This document shows positions 55,488-64,000 of a stretch of 64,000 nucleotides of DNA, in pieces. Both the position numbers and the translations under genes were made by a program. The notes beneath the pieces are model-generated. The model was given only the letters and a program-made list of their open reading frames with translations. It did not search any database and had not been told where the DNA came from. How positions within the stretch are numbered: position 1 is the stretch's first letter; every line of letters begins with the position of its first letter. Source of the DNA: Stomorhina lunata. Taxonomy: Eukaryota; Arthropoda; Insecta; Diptera; Rhiniidae. The DNA lies in NCBI GenBank assembly GCA_933228675.1, contig OW121743.1, positions 95,171,998-95,235,997 of the forward strand. The letters are read 5' to 3'.

Positions 55488-56996
55488 GGAGGAGTAACTT
55501 GACTGACATAATTTGCAGAAGTGCCTATTAAAACGTCCTTTAGGTGATTGCATTTTGTTAGTTTCTGCAAAAATTTCAAAACCTAATAACCACTTGTTGA
55601 CTTACTGTCACATAAGTATTAATAAAATTTTCCTAAATAAAAATGATTTATTTCTCCTAATTAAAACAAACTCATTTATGTAAATGTAATCCACAAATTA
55701 AGCAATTTACACGAACTTTATTTTGCTTTCTATCACCCCCTTTTTTTGCATTTTAAAATTTTAATTTCACTTAAAAGCGCAAATAAAATTTCAAAACGAA
55801 TTCTAAAACATTTAACAAACAAACCATGACTTTTAAGCATTTTAAATCCTTTAAATGTAAATAGATTCACAACAGAATTTAGCAAATAAACTCTGAGCAA
55901 AAATATTTTAATATAAAAATGCGTATAAATGGTTGCTAAAGCAGTTGCAGACTCAAAACGGAACTGGAAATACGACATATAGTTAGTAAAACATAACAGA
56001 TACTAATACACTTTCGTATACCAAAGCAAATGCACTTCACTCCCTCTGATGGTAGAGTTAAAGTGGCCAATATTTTGAAACATTAACTAACTAAAGGCAA
56101 ACAGTTTGAAAACAAAATGATGTTCATGGCCAGTGAATTGCATAATTTTACTCAAGAGACCCAAATAGAGATGTCTAGTAGATGTATCCTACACACATCT
56201 TTAAAAGAATAATACATAAAAACCTACATTCATATATACATATATTACGTAAATGTTCAAGTTGTTTGGGTGTTAGAGAGTAAGAGAGTTTCTGTTGAAT
56301 GGAAAGAAATCCTTAGCTTGGAAATGGAATATCCAACAAATTAAATATTATTACTTTCTAGGAAAAACCGAAAAAACAACCCACTCGTTTTCATTTATTC
56401 ATTCAACACTTTTGAAGTTATGCTCTTACTTATGTAGCAGTAGGTGGGTGTATACAGTAGGGTGCGTTTTTTGTCACATTTTGCTTTAAATAACTCTTAA
56501 ATCCGATCGAGATAACAGAGAATATAATTTTACTTTGAAAAAAGGAATTAAATCGTAAAGTCAAATTATAAACCTCCCTAATATACAAAAAGTATATACA
56601 AATGTACCTTCAAACTGACTAATCTGTTGTTTCTTACAACTTCTACTCCTACGTTGAAAAGTGCACATTGTGTTAAACATTTAAAACTACACACACAGTG
56701 CACAGTAGGCTCAGTGACCAGTTTTAGAGGCAATAAATCCCCAGAAAGACTAGAAGCATGAAATTTTTTAAAAATGGTCATCGGTTAATATTTTAAGTCG
56801 ATTGGGCGATGCCACGCCTACTTCATCGTAGATAAATAAATTATCTGTCTAAAAAAAATTATTACTTGAAATTGAGTTTAGTTAAATTATTAATTTGACG
56901 TTAAAGTTTGGATTAAAAATTTGGTATCGATCATGTTACTACGCCCGATCTAAAAATCTAAAAGTTGTCGGCCATTTTTAATATAATGCATGCGAC
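55488..56996. other. AT-rich DNA, no gene recognised
   Basis: Frames at 55733-55978 (minus), 56295-56489 (plus) and 56578-56781 (minus) are short and unlike any family I know. Nothing else is recognised. Confidence 0.45.
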
Positions 56997-57330
56997 CAGG
57001 GGCCAAATTACCGCATTCGATCGAAAACTCAGACTTCTAAGAGAATATTGTGAAGTATACTTTAGGGATGTTCAAAGTTACTTTGATGCAAAAAGTTTAT
57101 TGAAATTTGGTATCCATTTTAATTCGTTTTTAAAAATATATATTGTTCAATTAAAACTCTTGCACTATTGTTCATCCTTTAGCAAATAACTTCAAAAACA
57201 TTTAGTAAACTGTGCATCTTTTAAATATTTTTGATTATCCTTAAAGTATGCTATACAAATATTTTGAAAATGTCTAAGATTTCAATCGATGTCGAAATCT
57301 TTTCCACCCAATGCCGTAATTTGGCCCCAG
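56997..57330. mobile_element. MITE with about 80-bp imperfect TIRs
   Basis: CAGGGGCCAAATTACCGCAT at 56997 faces the reverse complement CTGGGGCCAAATTACGGCAT ending at 57330. Similarity continues inward to the CTTTAGGGAT / CTTTAAGGAT pair. No target duplication is seen. The start is hAT-like. The 74-codon frame inside is an artefact. Confidence 0.6.
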
Positions 57331-57699
57331 AGCTATAAAGTATGATAAATTTTTAAAATAAATTGTACATAAAGTAAAAAAAATAAATTTGTGATATTTT
57401 GAATTCACTTATTAAAGATATGGCATATTTTTAATAAATACTTAGTTGAGCCCGGTCCTCTTCGCTGGACCAAAACAACTTTTTTTTACTATGAAACACT
57501 AATATTTATTAACAAGAATTAATTAAACTTAGAAAAATGATTCATTATATGTATATACAAACTTCTTCTAAGTAGACATTAAATTACATGACTTCTTATT
57601 AATTCAACAAATAACAAAAAAAAAAAAAAAAAAAGATATGTACAGTACAGCAAAATAAAATTGTATCAAAGTCTTCCAATTTGTCATCATCTTATTCTT
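57331..57699. other. AT-rich DNA, no gene recognised
   Basis: Contains an A18 run near 57,618 and nothing else of note. Confidence 0.45.
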
Positions 57700-57990
57700 A
57701 ATTATTTACAATTAAAATCTTCTTCGGAATCAGAGTCATGATCATTTTCGATGGTATTTGATGTAGATGGAATCACACATTCAGGAGCAACTCATACTGT
57801 CACTTTGAAAAGATCAGTTTGTTTTTAGTAGCGGTTCTTAAAATACACACGAATAGGCAATCTAAAAAGATTAATATCTTAGAAGGTTGCAGACGGTCGC
57901 AGTGATTTCTTTAGTCTCCTAAACTAGACATGAACACCATTCTATCAGTACCAATGGTTTTCACAATACGTTCCAATAAACAAGCTTCTA
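57700..57990 (-). pseudogene. Decayed coding remnant with acidic C-terminus
   Basis: On the minus strand, one stretch (about 57,987 to 57,922) reads LLERIVKTIGTDRMVFMSSL. After stops and frame changes, another (about 57,795 to 57,702) reads VIPSTSNTIENDHDSDSEED and soon ends in a stop. An acidic Ser-Asp-Glu tail is common at the end of transposases of the pogo/Tigger type, among many other proteins. I do not recognise the protein; it is broken. Confidence 0.3.
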
Positions 57991-58097
57991 CTCCAAAAAA
58001 CGTAAAAACTCTTACCAAAAAAGACATCACATTTTAATAACACAAGTTAAGTAACCCAACAATACTTTTGTACAAATTTTTTTTAAACCTAAATTTC

Positions 58098-58530
58098 AGG
58101 GACCGTAACTGTTATAACTTTTATCGCAAAAGTCAGAAAATAAAAGTTATTTTTTGACTTTTATTTTTTCGTTAAAAAATAACAGTTATTTTTTAACTTT
58201 TATTTTTTCAAGCAAAAATAAAATGTAATTTTTTAACTTTTATTTTTTCGAGCAAAAATAACAGTCATTTTTGACTTTTATTTTTTCAAGCAAGAATAAA
58301 AGTTATTTTTTGATTTTTATTTTTTCGAGCAGAAATAAAAATTAATTTTGTTTGAAATTATGATAAATTAATTGAAAACTTTTTTCAAACAAAGACAATT
58401 TTTCAGTGAAAATAATTTACATATGCTCAAAAACTAATGGAGTTGAATTTTACAATCATGATTGGGGTTGGAAACACAAAAATAACTTTTATTTCTGCTC
58501 GAAAAAATAACTATCGTTACTATTTGAATA
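58098..58530. mobile_element. Foldback-like element, copy 2
   Basis: Starts GGGACCGTAACTGTTATAAC, with tandem AATAAAAGTTATTTTTTG arms and the centre ATTGGGGTTGGAAACAC, as in 20007-20585. The right arm is cut short after one TTTCTGCTCGAAAAA unit. Confidence 0.65.
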
Positions 58531-58679
58531 TTCTTATGTACAAGAAAGGACTTTTTGCCTCAGAAACTAGTCGGGGAGCCCATAGTGCAGTAACAAATCT
58601 GTATGCATAAGATATTTGTTAAGAAGGTATTAACTCAACATTTTTAAATTTTCAGTAGAGTCAAAAAACTATTTGATTT

Positions 58680-58860
58680 ATCTACTACTTTCATATAAGG
58701 AAGAGGGGTAAAACAGAAGTTTTTTTGGTGAAATTATAGTGAGAATGATGTCAGATTTTTACAGTGGGTAGATAAGACTTCTACACATCAATTTCTTTAC
58801 AAAAGTGAAAATTTAAAAATTTTGTGTTAATACCCTTTTGTTGAACAAGTGCGATATATA
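58680..58860. repeat. Relative of the 2.2-2.7 kb foldback family
   Basis: Contains GAATGATGTCAGATTTTTAC, AGTGGGTAGATAAGAC and the end motif AACAAGTGCGATATA, as at 21,781-21,965 and 2189-2692. Confidence 0.5.
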
Positions 58861-58867
58861 AGAATTA

Positions 58868-59850
58868 TAGCCAAATGTTGACCGATTGTAACCAAATTTT
58901 AGCTGGTATATATATAGATCTTATTTCTACAAAATTTAGTGACCATAGCTATCATAGTTTATAATTTAATAGCTTTTAACTTTCCATTGCTACATTTTTT
59001 TTTTCCGGGAGTTTTTTTTATTTGAAAGTTATAGTCAAATATGGACCGATTCCTATAAAATTTGATATACTGATTAATACTTGCATAAAACTTTCCTATT
59101 CTAAATTTAGTCGCCATAGCTATTACTATAGTATTCAATTTATCAGCAATAATGTGATTCCCTGGGTGTGGTTATATGGAAGCTCTAACTAAATGTGAAC
59201 CGATTTCGTCCATTTTCAATATACAACTTTTTCAAAATATTGAAAATATTTTTGTAAAATTTTGTCCCTCTAGCTCTTTTCGTTAAGGTGCTATTGCGCT
59301 TTTATCTGACGGACAGACGGACATAAACCCCCTGTTCTTTTTGTATTTTTGTGTTTCCGTAAGTTTTTTATATAGGAGCTATGGTGACCGATTGTAACAA
59401 AATTTTTCACACTGGCTGGTATTGACATAAGACTTATTTGTGCTAAATTTAGTGGCCAAAGCTGTTGCAGTTAATCATTTATTGGCAACTAAGTGTATTT
59501 TAGGTGAAGATAAGGCTGTTTCCGCAAGTTTTTTGTATGGGAGCTATGGTTTAATGTAAACCGATTTCGATAAAATTTTATATGCTTATATATACCAAAT
59601 TTTATCATCATAGCTGTTATAATTTGTCATTTATTAGCAAATAAGCGATCAGCCTAGGTGAAGTTATACGGGAGCTTTGGTCAAATGTGAACCGATTTTG
59701 CACGATTTCAATACCAAAATTTTCTAGAAGATAAAGAATATTTCTGCCAAATTTCAGTGACCTATATCCTTTCGTTAAGGTTTTATCGTGCCAACAACAG
59801 ACAGACAGACATACGGACAGAAAGACGGACAGACAGACTGACATCGCTCA
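58868..59850. repeat. DINE-related field of about 160-bp modules
   Basis: Six diverged modules carry GACCGATT or GAACCGATTT words (58868, 59028, 59184, 59380, 59543, 59676), typically followed by a phrase like GGGAGCTATGG. The field ends in a GACAGACAGACATACGGAC microsatellite. It is related to the DINE-like elements but longer. Frames across the microsatellite (59617-60058, minus) are low-complexity artefacts. Confidence 0.6.
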
Positions 59851-60084
59851 ATCGTCTTAGAATTTCATAGGGATTCAGAATATACTTCAATTTTGGTTTT
59901 TGAGCTAATATTAAGGAACTAACAAACGGAATGACAATCAAAATATACCCCCCATTCTTTTTGATGGTGGGTTTAAAAAAGCTTTTGGACCGATTTTTGA
60001 ATTTAAATTTCTTTACTTTAAATTTCTGAAAGGTACACAAATATTTAATTTTATTCAAAAATAAAGTTTATCAAGATATATGTA

Positions 60085-61996
60085 CACTAGAGCGTCTCGA
60101 CTTATATGGGGAAAAAATAAAGTTCGCCGTACACCATCGAATATAAAGCATTGCTATGAGGTAGTTTCGAAAAAAATTTTTTTAATTTTTTTCGTTGCAC
60201 ATTGGGGTCGCCAAAATACATTTTTCGTTATATCTTCGGCATTTCCAGTCGGATCTCGAAGTGTGATATATCGATGTTTTTGTCCCGAGGAGGCCAACAT
60301 TTTTCTTTAATAGTCATTATTCTCAGGTATCCGGTTCTAGTATTTATCTATCAGACCCCTGTTCCTAATACCCTAATGTACCACCCTAATATCAGAAAAT
60401 TAAAGCTCTTAAAAAAACGTTAAACTTTTACTAAGGAAGTTTTTCGATTTTTCAAACCGATCTATTACAAACAAGGAATTTCTTATTTTGTTGCACATAG
60501 GGATCGCCAAAATACATTTTTCGTTATATCTTCGCCATTTACTGTCGGATCTTAAAGTGTAATATATCGATGTTTTTGTCTAACGAAGGCTAATGTTTTG
60601 CGATATTAATCATTGACCTTAAATACATTCTTCTACATAGTACCTACCCAAGATATCTTAACTCATACAACAGGAATTAAAAAAATTTTAAATCTTTTAA
60701 TCAATTATGTTTTGAAAAGACTCAAGTTTGCTGTATTTTTGAGGGCTCTCAAGTTCTGAAAAAATGTGGCCCATGCGTTGCTCACCAGTGACAGCCAAGG
60801 CAGATTAATGTACTAAATACATGAACAAAACGTTCAGTGTCTGTTTAAAGGCATAGATAAGCTGTGAAAATAATTAAGTTTAGTTTTATAATCATTGACC
60901 TCAAGTGCATTCTTCTAGTACTTTTTTTTGATAATAATCATTGATCTCAGATATCCGTTCTAGTATTTATTTAAAATTGTGAAAAAATATCATGTAAAAA
61001 TTCACAGTGTAAATACCCAAACAGTCTCTTAGTTTGTCCTGCTATTCGTTTTATCCACGAAATAATTGTTTGAATTTCATCTGTGTCTGTATAACATTTA
61101 ATCGCGTTGTGTTTAATTTAATTATAAACTATTAAAAATTAATTTAAATAAACAACAGCCTCCCGAACTCTCCGCTTTTATTTTATCCGCCATTCTGGTT
61201 CTTGTGAAATCCAACCTCAAGCAATTCCAATAGATGATATATCTTGGGTTCATCAATTGCCGGACGACGTTCAACAAATGCTTCGTCTGCCCATAGAAAA
61301 TAACGTTTACTTTTTCCACCCGGTCCACAATTTCAGAATTTTTTTGACTGAGCCGCCATGCTTGCAATTCTTAATGCAAGAACTGCTGAAGCATTACAGT
61401 TTTTCAAAGATGTATGAGTTAAGATATATTGGGTAGGTACTATGTAGAAGAATGTATTTAAGGTCAATGATTAATATCGCAAAACATTGGCCTTCGTTAG
61501 ACAAAAACATCGATATATTACACTTTAAGATCCGACAGTAAATGGCGAAGATATAACGAAAAATGTATTTTGGCGATCCCTATGTGCGGCAAAATAAGAA
61601 ATTCCTTGTTTGTAATAGATCGGTTTGAAAAATCGAAAAACTTCCTTAGTAAAAGTTTAACGATTTTTTAAGATCTTTAATTTTCTGATATTAGGGTGGT
61701 ACATTAGGGTGGTAGGAACAGGGGTCTGATAGATAAATACTAGAACCGGATACCCAAGAATAATGACTATTAAAGAAAAATGTTGGCCTCCTCGAGACAA
61801 AAACATCGATATATCACACTTCGAGATCCGACTTTAAATGCCGAAGATATAGCGAAAAATGAATTTTGGCGACCCCAATGTGCGACGAAAAAAATTAAAA
61901 AAAAATTTTTCGAAACTGCCTCATAGCAATGCTTTATATTCGATGGTGTACGGCGAACTTTATTTTTTCGAGACGCCCTAATGTACACGGTAGTTC
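60085..61996. mobile_element. Large inverted repeat, arms about 580 bp
   Basis: The left arm (about 60,090-60,672) and right arm (about 61,408-61,992) are reverse complements with few differences. Landmarks: TAAAGTTCGCCGTACACC, GTGATATATCGATGTTTTTG, CCTACCCAAGATATCTTAAC. The outer ends share GCGTCTCG. Each arm itself contains two diverged copies of a block with CGCCAAAATACATTTTTCG. The 735-bp spacer is described separately. Either a foldback transposon or two inverted element copies. Confidence 0.75.
60673..61407 (-). other. Spacer of the large inverted repeat with a possible coding relic
   Basis: On the minus strand near 61,330-61,190 a frame without a start reads GGKSKRYFLWADEAFVERRP and continues to LLELLEVGFHKNQNGG before a stop. 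An overlapping 81-codon frame (61122-61367) is less protein-like. I do not recognise a family. It could be a transposase or host fragment caught between the arms. Confidence 0.25.
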
Positions 61997-63094
61997 CATT
62001 GTCACTTTTAAATTTAAAAATCACTATCTGACATATATAAGGATTTGTGGAAAAATAAAGCTACCATATATGTTTGGATTTATTTTCAATTTTGTAAATA
62101 TTTAATATTTTTTAAGCATATTAATTTTTTCATTAAAATTATTTTTCTTCAATATAAATATCAAAAAAAAAAAATATTAAATATTGAATTTAAGAGAGCC
62201 TGGGTCATAAAGGAATACTTCTAGACAACCAATATAACAATTACAAGGTCAAAAATGTGTTTATAATGATATGAAAATTTGATGCCGTTCGATATTCAAA
62301 GCTGTGTTTTTAAAAAGTGGCAATATTTTTTCAAATGTAAATATAAAAATGAAACTTCAAAAATCCTTATTAAAAATTTAATAAGACTATTGGAACTACC
62401 TTGTACTTGTATCATGAAGTTTATTTTATTGTTTATGTAAAACATTTTAAACAATTTCTAAAAAGGAAACCCAATTGACCTTTTTTTCATTTATATTTAT
62501 GATGTATAAAAAATTTGCCATTTTTTATATAATTTAATTTTCTGGATTCGTTTAAGAATTCGTGCTACTTTTTATTTTTGATATATAAAGACAATATATG
62601 GCACTATATAACTGCATTTCAGAAAGTTGCAAAATCGGCTTTATTTTTTTGTTATATGTACGAAAACACAAACATTTTTTTTTAAAATTTAGACCAATTT
62701 CGTTCAATGGTGTACATAAAGGGAATATAGCACTGACTTTAATTTTGGTTTAAAGTCATCATGAAAGCCCATTCTCTACGATTTTATAATAAAACATTAA
62801 CTTTTAATAAAATATTTTTCGTAAAAAGTAAAAAATTTAAAGCATCTTTTTGAGAAAAAATGCACTTTTTTCGATCAGAGAAAAATATTTGACTTTGGAA
62901 ATTTCTCAACATTAGATATTCAGCAACATTCAAACAATTAAACCGTGAATATTTTCTGAACAGTTTGCTGTATGTCAGTATTAAAAAAAAAAACTGGGTT
63001 TAATATCGAATGCACAATGGGTCAAAAACTAAGAAAGTCGAAGAAAATTTTTTTTTTTTTTATATTTGAAATGAAATAACTTAAAGCCTGTTAT
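61997..63094. other. AT-rich DNA, no gene recognised
   Basis: Nothing beyond poly-A and poly-T runs is recognised. Confidence 0.5.
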
Positions 63095-63352
63095 TATAGC
63101 AAAGTAAGCATGGTTTTTCTTTGTTTCTTCAAGCTCATTCCAAAATGGTCCAACGGCTTTTTTACTTCTGAGGTGGTCTACCTTGATGCCCAATAATTCA
63201 ACCTGTGTTAACACAGGGTAACCATAAATCCAAAATTTAGAAAACGTTCTTCTAAACAATTATCTTTTACATACTGATGTAATCAGACTTACAGTTTAGA
63301 AGATACAGATTTATAGCCACTTTTTTTTTGTTCCAAACCACTGTGCTACATA
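63095..63352 (+). repeat. Dispersed repeat ending CCACTGTG, copy 2
   Basis: Second copy of the repeat at 30003-30270, in the same orientation: TTTTTCTTTGTTTCTTC, CCATAAATCCAAAATTTAG, AATCAGACTTACAGTTTAG, then AAACCACTGTGC. It shows small indels against copy 1. Confidence 0.55.
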
Positions 63353-64000
63353 GAGAAAATTTGAAATATGTATTTCACAAGTAGTAGAAAAGCTTGTTCG
63401 TTAGAAAAAAAAAAAAAATAGAAACACTAGAATACGAAAAGTATTTTGAAATGAACATTATTTATAACTAAAAGAATTACATTCTTCTGTTGCAAGAAAA
63501 CAGAAATGTTGAAAGTATGATAAATAGAAAAACAAAAAGAAATTTTTTTAGTTTTCTTTAACTAAAAATACTTTAAACAATAAAAACTTAAAATTCTCAA
63601 ACTTCCCTACTCCCACTCGGTAATTTCTTGTTCAAGTACACACCAACGCATTTGTGTAGCAAGTGCTTAAGGAACAAAACTTTTTCAAATTAGTGGCAAG
63701 GAGAAGTAGTTCAAGGAAAAGTTGTGTTTTTTTTTTTGGCGGATTCTTGTCCCGGAAGTGGTTGTCAATCTTAGAAGAGCGAAATGCGATTTCTACTAAA
63801 GTAATCTGTAAATTTTAAAGAATTATTGGAATTGATGTTTTAACTTCCCCAGATTTGATGGTTTGCATTGCCTAGCATCTCTGTTTTATGTACCATATAC
63901 ATTGATTCCAGTCTTATTTCGGAGTTGTACTTCAGGCTGTTTACTGAAATGATCATTTCAATATTTGTGAACCTTTACACGTACACATAATTATCTTAAA
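63353..64000. other. AT-rich DNA, no gene recognised
   Basis: No coding region or repeat family is recognised to the end of the window. Confidence 0.5.

Noticed and set aside
59617..60058. Minus-strand frames rich in Ser-Val-Cys-Leu repeats
   Set aside because: They run over a GACAGACAGAC-type microsatellite and are low-complexity artefacts.

Overview
The window is a strongly AT-rich, gene-poor stretch of an insect nuclear genome. A dipteran, probably calyptrate (blow-fly/house-fly-like), origin is inferred from the mix of repeats: a BEL/Pao LTR retrotransposon, many DINE-1/Helentron-like dispersed elements with a CCGTCTGGCTGG-type core, Tc1/mariner debris, many small inverted-repeat elements, and large tandem arrays. 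I found no convincing host protein-coding gene, rRNA, functional tRNA, operon or CRISPR. Almost all short reading frames are chance frames in repeats or AT-rich DNA.

Layout. 1-5.1 kb: AT-rich DNA with small repeat families (45-bp motif in three copies, direct repeats, inverted repeats). 5.1-5.8 kb: DINE-like copy. 7.0-8.3 kb: a TIR transposon with a nested 231-bp insertion; an inverted sister copy lies at 16.2-17.3 kb. 8.6-9.1 kb: a 425-bp near-perfect palindrome. 10.4-11.6 kb: a 33-bp palindromic minisatellite. 11.9-15.4 kb: MITE-like elements, a degenerate 30-bp repeat field and a DINE-like copy. 15.7-21 kb: a non-LTR 3' remnant, a MITE, an internally deleted mariner, a possible Helitron end and a foldback element. 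21.8-28.7 kb: a pre-miRNA-like hairpin, DINE-like copies, and a 1-kb segment duplicated in direct orientation that holds a conserved mini-ORF ending in a splice-donor match. A DINE-like copy at 26.4-27.5 kb carries a full-length tRNA-derived SINE with target-site duplication.

31,161-41,563 is the only clearly coding unit: a complete BEL/Pao element of 10,403 bp. It has 450-bp LTRs that look identical by eye, a 5-bp target duplication (AAAGT), an intact 1,800-codon Gag-Pro-RT-RNaseH-Integrase polyprotein, and a second intact 308-codon ORF. That ORF repeats only the zinc-knuckle plus aspartic-protease module of the polyprotein. A pyrimidine-rich CAG lies just before its ATG, suggesting a spliced subgenomic mRNA. 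The two ORFs would presumably act together in particle assembly and maturation; the role of the second is unknown.

43.38-55.40 kb is a satellite array (about 95 monomers of about 125 bp, with local higher-order duplications) interrupted by a 200-N assembly gap. It is followed by a truncated SINE head. 55.5-64 kb holds a MITE, a decayed coding remnant, a second foldback copy, a DINE-related field, and a large inverted repeat (arms about 580 bp). The most unusual features are the duplicated Gag-NC/protease ORF, the new-looking SINE, the satellite with its GTGATCAC palindrome, and the palindromes.
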